Notes under the pieces: generated by a model
Database searches by the model: none
Seen by the model: the letters and a program-made list of their open reading frames with translations, nothing else
What the model was told of the DNA's origin: nothing
Shown: positions 1 through 6,550 of the stretch, piece after piece
Position numbering within the stretch: the first letter of the stretch is position 1
How the letters are laid out: each line of letters starts with the position of its first letter
Source of the DNA: an uncultured Mycoplasmatota bacterium
GTDB taxonomy: Bacteria > Bacillota_I > Bacilli_A > RF39 > UBA660
Assembly (NCBI GenBank): GCA_900542735.1
Contig: UQOS01000024.1
Coordinates: 1-17,593 of the forward strand
Reading direction: 5' to 3'
DNA length: 17,593 bases
Position numbers and translations under genes: made by a program

Positions 1-582
1 TTTGATTCCTAAATCAATTCCTACAATACTAGTTGGTTTTACTTTTTCTCTTATGAATTCAGTTTCTTCTACTACTACACTTACATAGTATTTATTCGTA
101 GTATCTCTTTCTATTGTGGCATTTACAATATTTCCATTTATACTATCTAAATTACGATAACCTCTAATACTAACAAGTCCTAACTTAGGTAATTTTATTT
201 TCTTATTTTTTAAATCAATTTTTATATTACTGTAGTTGTTACCTTTATAACTACTCTTTATACAAGTAGTCCTATAACTTTGTTTACTAAATTTATTCTT
301 AAATACTGGGTATCCACTTCTTTTACTAAAGAAATTTTTATAACTATCTTCTAAATTAAAAATACTATTTCTTAAACTACAACTATCTACTTCTTTTAGA
401 AATGGATATTCTACTACTAATTCTTTTAATTCTTTACACATATCATATGCTTTTTGGTAACCATTTTCCTTACATTTATTTAGAAAATGATTATATACAA
501 ATCTAGTGCACCCAAATGTTTTATGAACTAATATTTTTTGACTATCTGTTAAATACATTCTGAATTTATAAGCTTTATACAT
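1..582 (-). CDS. tnpB: TnpB-type RNA-guided endonuclease (IS200/IS605 group), N-terminal 194 residues, runs off the window
   Basis: The frame is open from an ATG at 582-580 to the window edge, so the 3' part and stop are not seen. The N-terminus (MYKAYKFRMYLTDSQK, then KTFGCTRFVYN) is the classic TnpB/OrfB opening. The central part has KQSYRTTCIKSSYKG and KIKLPKLG, as in many Bacillota TnpB proteins. The last residues are VGIDLGIK; Asp190 sits where the first catalytic RuvC aspartate of this family lies. TnpB proteins are omega-RNA-guided DNA nucleases that help IS200/IS605 elements persist; the guide RNA is usually encoded at the 3' end, outside this window. A strong ribosome binding site (AAGGGAGG) precedes the ATG. 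No tnpA transposase is found in the upstream 430 bases. It could be an active solo nuclease or a decayed copy; only the first catalytic residue can be checked here. Confidence 0.93.
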   Translation of the reverse strand, partial: MYKAYKFRMYLTDSQKILVHKTFGCTRFVYNHFLNKCKENGYQKAYDMCKELKELVVEYPFLKEVDSCSLRNSIFNLEDSYKNFFSKRSGYPVFKNKFSKQSYRTTCIKSSYKGNNYSNIKIDLKNKKIKLPKLGLVSIRGYRNLDSINGNIVNATIERDTTNKYYVSVVVEETEFIREKVKPTSIVGIDLGIK

Positions 583-615
583 GATGATATCCTCCCTTGA
601 TGGTTATGTCTTACT

Positions 616-644
616 ATTATAATAATCAAACTTATGTGTGTCAA
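616..644 (-). promoter_or_regulatory. Perfect-consensus sigma-A promoter for tnpB
   Basis: Read on the minus strand, TTGACA (644-639) is followed by exactly 17 bases and then TATAAT (621-616). The start point would be near 609, giving a leader of about 27 nt that contains the AAGGGAGG ribosome binding site. Both hexamers match the consensus at every position. The promoter lies downstream of the rplQ terminator, so tnpB is transcribed on its own. Confidence 0.82.
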
Positions 645-768
645 TAAAATATGGTAAAAAAATTAACTTTAAGTATAGCTGATATGATTATCATTAAGTA
701 TGACTTCCCTATTATATTAAAAATGGCACAAATTGGGTCCAGTTTCCAGTTTTGTCGTAAGTGAACAA
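645..768. other. Non-coding spacer between tnpB promoter and small plus-strand ORF
   Basis: No convincing gene is seen here. The octamer TTAAGTAT occurs twice in direct orientation (669-676 and 694-701, period 25). Between the copies lies an inverted repeat TGATA-TGAT-TATCA (680-693). Bases 731-766 resemble the kind of sequence found near mobile-element ends, but no matching second copy is present in the window, so this is a weak impression only. Confidence 0.3.
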
Positions 769-864
769 ATGGAATTTTTAAAATTTATAAAGAGAAAAAG
801 TACTCTTGAAATGGATTGTCCATACTGTGGTGGTACTATGTTACCTCTTGATTTGAAAAATTAA
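769..864 (+). CDS. Possible 31-residue peptide with one CPYC zinc knuckle, or remnant of a longer gene
   Basis: An ATG at 769 opens 31 codons ending in TAA at 862-864. The product starts MEFLKFIKRK and contains MDCPYCGGTMLPLD, half of a typical zinc ribbon. A second Cys pair, needed for a complete four-Cys site, is missing. The frame is open upstream to 721, so the ORF may be the 3' end of a broken gene. No clear Shine-Dalgarno site precedes the ATG. A terminator-like hairpin overlaps its stop codon, which supports past or present transcription on the plus strand, convergent with rplQ. It is the only plus-strand coding candidate in the window I would keep. I do not recognise the parent gene. 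Confidence 0.28.
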   Translation: MEFLKFIKRKSTLEMDCPYCGGTMLPLDLKN

Positions 865-885
865 AGGTTTTTCTTTAATCTTTTT
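860..885 (+). terminator. Rho-independent terminator-like hairpin after the small ORF
   Basis: The arms ATTAAAG (860-866) and CTTTAAT (873-879) pair perfectly over 7 bp around a 6-base loop, followed by CTTTTT. The stem is A/T rich, so it is weak. Its 5' arm overlaps the stop codon of the 31-codon ORF. Confidence 0.5.
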
Positions 886-892
886 GATGTGA

Positions 893-916
893 ACTTAATT
901 TTATTAAGTCCTTTTT
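893..916 (+). terminator. Second weak plus-strand terminator-like hairpin
   Basis: ACTTAAT (893-899) and ATTAAGT (903-909) form a 7-bp stem with a 3-base loop, followed by CCTTTTT. It could back up the hairpin at 860-885. The low GC of the stem keeps confidence low. Confidence 0.33.
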
Positions 917-978
917 ATATTCAATACCAATCTGAACGCACTTTCCTTATATATAAAAAAATCAACTTTCTTCCATAC

Positions 979-1004
979 AAAAAGCACCAATAACTAATTG
1001 GTGC
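979..1004 (-). terminator. Rho-independent terminator of the ribosomal supercluster
   Basis: On the minus strand GCACCAAT (1004-997) and ATTGGTGC (991-984) form a perfect 8-bp stem around a 5-base loop, followed at once by TTTTT. It begins about 11 bases after the rplQ stop codon, so it ends the S10-spc-alpha transcript. The plus-strand side lacks a T run, so it works in one direction only. Confidence 0.92.
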
Positions 1005-1015
1005 CTTATAATCAA

Positions 1016-1360
1016 TTATTTAACTAATTCTAGAATAACTTCTAAAGCGTCGTCTCCTCTTCTTTCAGAAAGTTTTAAAATTCTAGTATAACCACCGTTA
1101 CGGTCTTTGTAACGTGGAGCTAATTCGTCAAATACTTTTTTTACAGCTTCTGTATCATTTTGTAGGAAAGCTAATGCTTTTCTTCTAGATATTAAGCTTC
1201 CATTTTTTCCATAAGTAATCATTTTATCAACAAATTTACGAACTTCTTTAGCTCTTGTTTCTGTTGTAACGATTTTTTCATTCATGATAACATCTTTAGT
1301 TTGGTTAGCAAGCATACTTCTTCTATGTTTGTTATCACGACCTAATTTTCTATAAGCCAT
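1016..1360 (-). CDS. rplQ: Large-subunit ribosomal protein bL17
   Basis: At 114 residues this is near the usual length of bacterial L17. The basic N-terminus MAYRKLGRDNKHRRSMLAN is the family signature, and the TTETRAKEVRKFVDKMITYG stretch follows as expected. L17 binds 23S rRNA near the outer end of the peptide exit tunnel. It is the last gene of the alpha operon, 17 bases after rpoA, with AGGAGG before the ATG, and is followed by the strong terminator at 979-1004. Nothing is unusual about it. Confidence 0.98.
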   Translation of the reverse strand: MAYRKLGRDNKHRRSMLANQTKDVIMNEKIVTTETRAKEVRKFVDKMITYGKNGSLISRRKALAFLQNDTEAVKKVFDELAPRYKDRNGGYTRILKLSERRGDDALEVILELVK

Positions 1361-1377
1361 GTAAATCCTCCTTATTA

Positions 1378-2328
1378 TTAATCTTCATCACGAAGTACTA
1401 GTCCTAAGTCTCTAACTTTGTCTAATACTTCTTTTAATGATTTCTTGCCTAAATTACGAATCTTCATCATATCTGATTCAGATTTGTTAACAAGGTCTTG
1501 TAATGTATGGATTCCAGCACGTTTTAAACAATTGTAAGCACGTACTGAGAAGTCTAAATCTTCAATTGTAGTTTCTAATGCTTTTACTTTTGGATCTTCT
1601 GTTTTTTCAATCATAATTCCACTCATATCAGCAATACTACTTAAGTCTGTTAATATTTCGAAATGTTCGATTAAAATACGAGATGCTAAAGCAACAGCTT
1701 CTTCTGGTCTCATTGAACCATTTGTCCATACGCTTAATACTAGTTTATCATAGCTTTCATTTTGACCAACACGAGCTGGCTCTACTTCATAAGCTACTCT
1801 TTCAATAGGTGAATATAGAGAATCAATTGCGATAACACCAGCTTTTTTGTCTGTTAATAATTTCTTGTTGTCATCACTCTTAACATATCCTCTACCATTT
1901 CCTACTGTCATTTCCATAACTAGTTTTCCACCTTTTGATAAAGTGGCAATTTCCTTATTAGGGTTTAAAATTTCGATATCGCTATCACACTCGAAATCAC
2001 CAGCGGTAACGACACCTTCCTTAGTAGCATTAAGACGAATTACTTTATTTTCGTTTGAGTGGTTTTTAATAACTACTCCTTTTAAATTTAATACGATTAA
2101 TGCAACATCTTCTCTTACACCATCAATAGTTTGGAATTCATGGCTAACACCATCAATTTTTACACTAGTAATTGCTGAACCTGGTAAGCTTGATAGCATT
2201 ACTCTTCTTAAAGCATTACCGATTGTGTTACCAAATCCTCTTTCTAATGGTTCAAGTTCAAATTTTCCATAGAAATTGCTTTCTACATTTTCTACTATTT
2301 TGTATACTGGTTTTTCAAATTGTAACAT
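1378..2328 (-). CDS. rpoA: RNA polymerase alpha subunit
   Basis: The 316-residue product has the full two-domain plan. The N-terminal dimerisation and beta/beta' assembly domain spans roughly residues 1-230, with GFGNTIGNALRRVMLSSLPG at 31-50. The C-terminal helix-hairpin-helix domain spans roughly 255-312. Arg263 in FSVRAYNCLK corresponds to the E. coli UP-element-binding Arg265, and RNLGKKS (291-297) is the second DNA-contacting loop. Both key features are kept, so UP-element and activator contacts should be normal. An AGGAGG site precedes the ATG. It lies between rpsK and rplQ in the alpha operon, so polymerase assembly is co-expressed with ribosomal proteins. Confidence 0.99.
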   Translation of the reverse strand: MLQFEKPVYKIVENVESNFYGKFELEPLERGFGNTIGNALRRVMLSSLPGSAITSVKIDGVSHEFQTIDGVREDVALIVLNLKGVVIKNHSNENKVIRLNATKEGVVTAGDFECDSDIEILNPNKEIATLSKGGKLVMEMTVGNGRGYVKSDDNKKLLTDKKAGVIAIDSLYSPIERVAYEVEPARVGQNESYDKLVLSVWTNGSMRPEEAVALASRILIEHFEILTDLSSIADMSGIMIEKTEDPKVKALETTIEDLDFSVRAYNCLKRAGIHTLQDLVNKSESDMMKIRNLGKKSLKEVLDKVRDLGLVLRDED

Positions 2329-2349
2329 GAAACTAACCTCCTTATTTAA

Positions 2350-2733
2350 TTACCCACGTGGGCGTTTTGGTGGACGACATCCGTTATGTGGAATTGGAGT
2401 TTCATCTGTAATAGAAGTTACCTCTAATCCAGCTGTTTGTAATGAACGAATTGCTGTTTCACGTCCTGGACCCATACCTTTTACTCTTGCTTCAACTTTA
2501 CGCATTCCCATGTCGTATGCTGCTTTTCCTGCTGCTTCAGCTGCTTGACCTGCTGCAAATGGAGTAGATTTTTTACTTCCTTTGTATCCAATTGCTCCAC
2601 TTGATGCCCAACTGATTGCGTTTCCTTCCTTATCGCTTAAAGTTACGATTGTATTATTAAATGTTGAATGAATATGTGCAATTCCTTCAGGTACATTCTT
2701 TTTGACTTTTCTTTTTCTAGTCTTGTAGGCCAT
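2350..2733 (-). CDS. rpsK: Small-subunit ribosomal protein uS11
   Basis: This 127-residue protein has HIHSTFNNTIVTLSDKEGN near the start, GYKGSKKSTPFAAGQAAEAA in the middle and PHNGCRPPKR near the end, all signatures of S11. S11 sits on the 30S platform and binds 16S rRNA near the E site with S18. The C-terminus reads KRPRG rather than the KRRRV-type ending common in Bacilli, a small change. It follows rpsM by 27 bases and has a GGAGGA ribosome binding site. Confidence 0.98.
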   Translation of the reverse strand: MAYKTRKRKVKKNVPEGIAHIHSTFNNTIVTLSDKEGNAISWASSGAIGYKGSKKSTPFAAGQAAEAAGKAAYDMGMRKVEARVKGMGPGRETAIRSLQTAGLEVTSITDETPIPHNGCRPPKRPRG

Positions 2734-2760
2734 AGTCTCTCCTCCTTTATTTATAGTTTA

Positions 2761-3126
2761 TTATTTCTTTTTATTAGCTATTGTTTTTGGTTTACCTTTA
2801 CGAGTACGTGCATTTCTATTTGTTCTTTGTCCTCTTACTGGTAATCCTCTTTTATGACGAGTTCCTTGATATGAATTAATTTCCATTTTAGTCTTAATAT
2901 TCATATTTACTTCACGACGAAGATCACCTTCTGTTAAATATTTGTTTACTTCATCACGAAGTCTTGATTGTTCATCTTGATCAAGATCTCTAGCTTTTTT
3001 TGTTGGATCAACATTTGCATCTTTACAAATAGTAAGAGCTAACTTTCTTCCAATACCATAGATAGCTGTTAATGCGATTGATACATGCTTATCATTTGGT
3101 AAATCAATTCCTTTAATACGTGCCAT
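2761..3126 (-). CDS. rpsM: Small-subunit ribosomal protein uS13
   Basis: The 121-residue product begins MARIKGIDLPNDKHVSIALT, with the helix-hairpin-helix AIYGIGRKLA at 21-30. The highly basic C-terminal tail includes TRHKRGLPVRGQRTNRNART and ends in Lys-rich sequence. S13 is in the 30S head, contacts the P-site tRNA through its tail and forms inter-subunit bridges. It lies 18 bases downstream of rpmJ with an AGGAGG site. Confidence 0.98.
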   Translation of the reverse strand: MARIKGIDLPNDKHVSIALTAIYGIGRKLALTICKDANVDPTKKARDLDQDEQSRLRDEVNKYLTEGDLRREVNMNIKTKMEINSYQGTRHKRGLPVRGQRTNRNARTRKGKPKTIANKKK

Positions 3127-3144
3127 AAATACACCTCCTATTTA

Positions 3145-3258
3145 TTATCCTTGTTTTTGTTTGTGCTTTGGATTTTCACAAATAACCATAACTTTACCTT
3201 TACGTCTGATTATTCTACATTTAGCACACATTTTCTTTACTGATGGTTTTACTTTCAT
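3145..3258 (-). CDS. rpmJ: Large-subunit ribosomal protein bL36, zinc-binding form
   Basis: A 37-codon gene with an ATG at 3258-3256 and TAA at 3147-3145. The product begins MKVKPSVKKMCAKCRIIRRK and ends NPKHKQKQG, the standard length and sequence of L36. Zinc ligands are Cys11, Cys14, Cys27 and His32, so this is the Cys-containing form; some organisms switch to a zinc-free paralogue when zinc is scarce. It sits in its usual place between infA (12 bases upstream) and rpsM, with a GGAGG site overlapping the infA end. Confidence 0.97.
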   Translation of the reverse strand: MKVKPSVKKMCAKCRIIRRKGKVMVICENPKHKQKQG

Positions 3259-3270
3259 TTTTATTCCCTC

Positions 3271-3489
3271 CTACTTTCTATAGGTTATTCTCCCATGTTT
3301 TAAATCATAAGGCGATAACTCTATAGTTACGGTATCACCTGGTAAAATGCGAATGTAATTCATTCGGATTTTACCAGAAACATGGGCTTCTACAATGTGA
3401 CCATTCTCAAGTTCAACTTTAAATTTTCCACCTGGAATGATTTCTAATACTTTTCCTTCGACTTCAATGATATCATCTTTTTTAGCCAT
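3271..3489 (-). CDS. infA: Translation initiation factor IF-1
   Basis: This 72-residue protein is the normal size of bacterial IF-1 and is a single S1-type OB fold. It opens MAKKDDIIEVEGKVLEIIPG, and the middle (VSGKIRMNYIRILPGDTVTI) and end (YDLKHGRITYRK) match the family closely. IF-1 binds the A site of the 30S subunit during initiation. Its neighbours rpmJ and rpsM are typical, but map, usual just upstream in Bacillota, is absent, leaving a 163-nt structured gap before adk. A GGGAG ribosome binding site lies about 9 bases from the ATG. Confidence 0.98.
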   Translation of the reverse strand: MAKKDDIIEVEGKVLEIIPGGKFKVELENGHIVEAHVSGKIRMNYIRILPGDTVTIELSPYDLKHGRITYRK

Positions 3490-3652
3490 TTTATCACGCT
3501 CCCGTCAAATATTATAACCATCTTTATCAAAGTGGGTAGATGGTAAACCATTACCTTTTTAGAAGAAAGTTCCATAAGAACATTCTTCGTTAAGGTATTC
3601 TATTGATATAAGGAAAGCAAAATTTTTGCTACTCAATTTATTATCACTTTGA
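3490..3652 (-). promoter_or_regulatory. Structured 163-nt untranslated region between adk and infA
   Basis: No ORF or tRNA is seen. In the minus-strand RNA a long imperfect hairpin spans 3597-3552: an outer 6-bp stem (TACCTT with AAGGTA), an internal loop, a 6-bp stem (GAAGAA with TTCTTC), a mismatch and a 4-bp stem (GTTC with GAAC) under a 5-base loop. Just downstream, GGTAA-TGGT-TTACC and ATGGT-TT-ACCAT can form, while ACCATCT (3544-3538) can instead pair with AGATGGT (3523-3517). These pairings exclude each other, as in attenuators. A TATAAT lies at 3516-3511 but has no -35 partner at 16-18 bases. The region may control or process the infA-to-rplQ part of the transcript; this is inference. 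Confidence 0.45.
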
Positions 3653-4303
3653 TTACTTATTACCTAAGATTGACTCTATTTGCTTAAATGTATCTTCCTT
3701 ACTAATACTACTATCTATTTCAAATAGATTATTTTGATTTTGATAGTAATTGATTAAAGGCATTGTTTGTGTTTCATATTCTTGATAGCGAACTTTGAAA
3801 GTCTCAGCATTATCATCTTTACGTGCTATCAAAGAAGAACCACACTTATCACAAATGGAATCTACTTTTGGTTTTAACGGGTCAATATTGACATTGTAGA
3901 TTGCTCCGCAACTTTTACATAGTCTTCGACCGGTTATTCTATAAAGCAATGTGTCTTTATCAACATTTAGTAAAAATACATAGTCTACTTTTTGATTTTT
4001 CTTAGCTAGTATTTTATCTAACTGTTCTGCTTGATAGATATTTCTTGGAAAGCCATCTAGTAATAAATTTGAATTATCTTTCTCTTCTAAGTATCTTTGT
4101 AATACTTCTAAAACGATATCATCACTTACTAGATTACCACTTTCCATAATACTTTTTAGTTTATTTCCAAATTCATTTTCTTCTTTTGATGCACTTCTAA
4201 GTAAATCTCCAGTTGAAATATGATTTAGGTTATATTTGTTTGTTAGAATTTCTGCTTGGGTTCCTTTACCAGCAGCTGGTGGAGCAAGTAAAATGATATT
4301 CAT
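3653..4303 (-). CDS. adk: Adenylate kinase, zinc-LID type, with altered P-loop
   Basis: Adenylate kinase interconverts ATP + AMP and 2 ADP in the cytosol. The 216-residue protein has the NMP-binding part with STGDLLR (30-36), DGFPRN (83-88) and GRRLC (125-129). The LID carries a four-Cys zinc site at 129, 132, 151 and 154. The P-loop reads APPAAGKGT (7-15) where most bacterial enzymes have a GxPGxGKGT pattern: Gly7 and Gly10 positions are both Ala, while Lys13 is kept. Its ATG shares one base with the secY stop (TAATG), and the AGGAGA ribosome binding site lies within the secY end, so translation is coupled. Adk after secY is normal for this operon; map should follow but does not. Confidence 0.97.
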   Translation of the reverse strand: MNIILLAPPAAGKGTQAEILTNKYNLNHISTGDLLRSASKEENEFGNKLKSIMESGNLVSDDIVLEVLQRYLEEKDNSNLLLDGFPRNIYQAEQLDKILAKKNQKVDYVFLLNVDKDTLLYRITGRRLCKSCGAIYNVNIDPLKPKVDSICDKCGSSLIARKDDNAETFKVRYQEYETQTMPLINYYQNQNNLFEIDSSISKEDTFKQIESILGNK

Positions 4304-5583
4304 TATCTTCTCCTATAGCTTTTCTTATAACTACGCGCTACAAGGCTACCTTCTAATTGCTTATAAGTTTCTAGTGCAACACCAACTACGATTAATAATC
4401 CTGTTCCACCGATTGTAACTTGACTTGATAAACTTACTTTATCAGATAAGTTTACTAAAGCAGTAAATAGTATTGGTAGTCCCGCAATTATGATTAAGAA
4501 TAGGGAACCTACTACAGTTAATCTTGATAATACTTTAGATACATAATTTTCTGTTTCCTTGCCTGGTCTTACTGCTGGAATAAATCCACCATTTTGTTGT
4601 AAGTTTTTAGCTAATTCCTCTGGTTTAATTTGAATAAATGTATAGAAATATCCAAAGAAGAATATTAAAAATACATAAATTAAGAAACCGATTGGAGTTG
4701 AATAACTTAAATAGTTATTACAGAAATTTATGAATCCTTCTTTTCCAGTAAATTGCGCTATTGTTGATGGTATCATCAAAAAGCTTGATGCAAAGATTAC
4801 TGGTACAACTCCTGCTGAGTTGATTTTAATTGGCATATAAGATTGCTGATTTCCATATGCACTTGTTGATTTATTAGCATATTGGATAGGAATCTTACGA
4901 TCCGCTTCTTGTACCCAAATTACACCAATAACAATTAAGAAATATACAATTACAAATACTACAAATAATAATATTCCAAGCCATAAATCTAGTGAAGATT
5001 TTAATATTAGTCCTTGGAAAGCCAACACAAACATAGTTGGAAGTTCTTTAATGATACCAGCCATAATAATTAAACTCATACCATTTCCAATACCCTTTTG
5101 AGTAATTTGGTCTCCTAACCATAATGTGAAAGCAGTACCAGCTGTAAGGATTGTAGCTATATATAAGTGTTCAATAGCACTAGATGCGCTAAAGAATACG
5201 AATGAAAAAGCAAATCCTTCAATGAAAGCAAAGATAATACCCATATAACGAGTAATTTGATTTATCTTTTGTCTTCCTACTGGGCCTTCTTTATTTAATT
5301 CACTAAAATATGGAATAATATCTAACTGTAATAATTGCATAATAATGGATGCTGTGATATATGGCATAACGCCTAGAGCGAAGATTGAGAAATTCTTCAA
5401 ACTTCCTCCACCCATAGCATTCATTAATTCTAGAAATCCTAGATTTTTTGTAATTTCATCTGTACCAGGAACTCTAATTGAAGTTCCAATCACGAAGATC
5501 ATTAATGCACCGAGCGTAAATAAAATTCTTTTTCTTAAATCTTTATTAGTTGGTGCAAATAATTGTTTCATAGTATGAAACAC
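4303..5583 (-). CDS. secY: Protein translocase channel subunit SecY
   Basis: SecY forms the SecYEG channel in the cytoplasmic membrane. The 426-residue product shows ten hydrophobic segments, starting around residues 20-38. Conserved sections include GVMPYITASIIMQLL (71-85), GIGNGMSLIIMAGI (164-177), the cytosolic KIPIQYANK (230-238) and GGFIPAVRPG (332-341). The start is taken as GTG at 5583-5581: GAGGTG, in the last codons of rplO, lies 7 bases upstream. The ATG four codons later would leave the site 19 bases away. The gene starts one base after the rplO stop and overlaps adk by one base. Confidence 0.98.
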   Translation of the reverse strand: MFHTMKQLFAPTNKDLRKRILFTLGALMIFVIGTSIRVPGTDEITKNLGFLELMNAMGGGSLKNFSIFALGVMPYITASIIMQLLQLDIIPYFSELNKEGPVGRQKINQITRYMGIIFAFIEGFAFSFVFFSASSAIEHLYIATILTAGTAFTLWLGDQITQKGIGNGMSLIIMAGIIKELPTMFVLAFQGLILKSSLDLWLGILLFVVFVIVYFLIVIGVIWVQEADRKIPIQYANKSTSAYGNQQSYMPIKINSAGVVPVIFASSFLMIPSTIAQFTGKEGFINFCNNYLSYSTPIGFLIYVFLIFFFGYFYTFIQIKPEELAKNLQQNGGFIPAVRPGKETENYVSKVLSRLTVVGSLFLIIIAGLPILFTALVNLSDKVSLSSQVTIGGTGLLIVVGVALETYKQLEGSLVARSYKKSYRRR

Positions 5584-5584
5584 A

Positions 5585-6028
5585 TTAGATCACCTCAGCT
5601 TTACTTCCGCTCTTTTCGATTTTTTCAATCGCACTAGTTGAGAATTTGTTAGCTTGGATTGTTAATTTCTTTTCTAAGCTTCCATTTCCTAGTACCTTAA
5701 TTCCATCTAATCCCTTTTTAACTAATCCTACTTCTTTTAATAAAGCAGGGGTAACTACTGTACCATCTTCGAATCTGTTTAAATCACTTAAGTTAATTAC
5801 AGCATAAACTGTTTTAAACTCACTGTTTGAAAATCCACGTTTTGGTAAGCGTCTATATAAAGGTAATTGTCCTCCTTCGAAGGTTGCTCCTTTTCCACCA
5901 CCACTACGTGCTTTTTGACCTTTTTGTCCTTTTCCACTTGTTTTTCCTAAACCGCTACCTGAACCACGACCAACTCTTTTTTTAGCTTGAGTTGCGCCTT
6001 CATTTGCTACTAATTCATGTAATTTCAT
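5585..6028 (-). CDS. rplO: Large-subunit ribosomal protein uL15
   Basis: The 147-residue product has the Gly/Lys-rich N-terminal extension GRGSGSGLGKTSGKGQKGQK that threads into 23S rRNA, then GGQLPLYRRLPKRGFSN and a globular C-terminal domain. This is normal length for Bacillota L15. Its start shares one base with the rpsE stop (TAATG). Normally rpmD (L30) lies between rpsE and rplO; here there is no room for it. The last codons double as the secY ribosome binding site. Confidence 0.98.
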   Translation of the reverse strand: MKLHELVANEGATQAKKRVGRGSGSGLGKTSGKGQKGQKARSGGGKGATFEGGQLPLYRRLPKRGFSNSEFKTVYAVINLSDLNRFEDGTVVTPALLKEVGLVKKGLDGIKVLGNGSLEKKLTIQANKFSTSAIEKIEKSGSKAEVI

Positions 6029-6537
6029 TATCCTAAAATCTCCTCTACTTTTTTGCCTCTAAGTTTTGCAACTTCTTCAGCTGATTTAACAGATTTTAAA
6101 GCATTAATTGTAGCAGTAGCCATATTTAATTTAGTACGAGAACCAAGTGATTTAGATAAAATGTCTTTTACTCCAGCAAGCTCTAATACAGCACGAACAG
6201 CTCCACCAGCGATAACTCCAGTACCGGCTGTAGCAGGTTTTAAGAATACTTTAGCAGCACCACTTACACCTGTTATTTCATGCTGGATTGTACGTCCATC
6301 AACTAAAGGTATTTTAACGATATTCTTATTGGCAGCTTGAATTGCTTTTTTAATTGCATCAGGTACTTCATTTGCTTTTCCGATACCTAATCCAACTTGA
6401 CCTTTTCTATCCCCAACAACAACACATGCAGAGAATCTTCTTTGACGTCCACCTTTGTTAACTTTAACAACAGATTTTACTTCAATTACTAATTCTTCAT
6501 ATTGTTTTTGTTTAGGGTCAATGTTTTTATTTTGCAT
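6028..6537 (-). CDS. rpsE: Small-subunit ribosomal protein uS5
   Basis: The 169-residue protein has an N-terminal double-stranded RNA-binding domain with the loop KVNKGGRQRRFSA (25-37), the site where spectinomycin-resistance and error-prone mutations occur in other bacteria; no such change is evident. The C-terminal domain includes GVIAGGAVRAVLELAGVKDI. S5 is on the solvent side of the 30S subunit near the mRNA entry. It is 13 bases downstream of rplR with a GGAGGG site and overlaps rplO by one base. Confidence 0.98.
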   Translation of the reverse strand: MQNKNIDPKQKQYEELVIEVKSVVKVNKGGRQRRFSACVVVGDRKGQVGLGIGKANEVPDAIKKAIQAANKNIVKIPLVDGRTIQHEITGVSGAAKVFLKPATAGTGVIAGGAVRAVLELAGVKDILSKSLGSRTKLNMATATINALKSVKSAEEVAKLRGKKVEEILG

Positions 6538-6550
6538 AAATACCCTCCTA

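Noticed and set aside
680..698. Fur-like box around TGATATGATTATCA
   Set aside because: It matches the core half-sites partly but misses the flanks of the 19-base consensus, and no metal-related gene is adjacent.
731..766. End of an IS21-like or other insertion sequence
   Set aside because: The resemblance is from memory only; there is no second copy, no inverted repeat partner and no target duplication in the window.
1847..2272. Long plus-strand ORF opposite rpoA, and similar plus-strand frames at 2276-2548, 5345-5578, 6053-6340, 8801-9146, 11109-11460 and 14962-15303
   Set aside because: They are antisense to conserved genes, lack ribosome binding sites and have Ser/Phe/Leu-rich shadow composition.
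3511..3516. TATAAT just upstream of infA as an internal promoter
   Set aside because: No -35 match at 16-18 bases and no TGn extension at the right place; it may be chance in A/T-rich DNA, so it is only mentioned within the structured region.
3595..3625. AGCAAAAATTTTGCT palindrome after adk as a terminator
   Set aside because: The arms leave too small a loop and only a weak T run follows, so termination here is unlikely.
5569..5571. ATG start for secY four codons downstream
   Set aside because: The only good ribosome binding site (GAGGTG) is 7 bases from the GTG at 5583 but 19 bases from this ATG, and the family N-terminus aligns with the GTG start.
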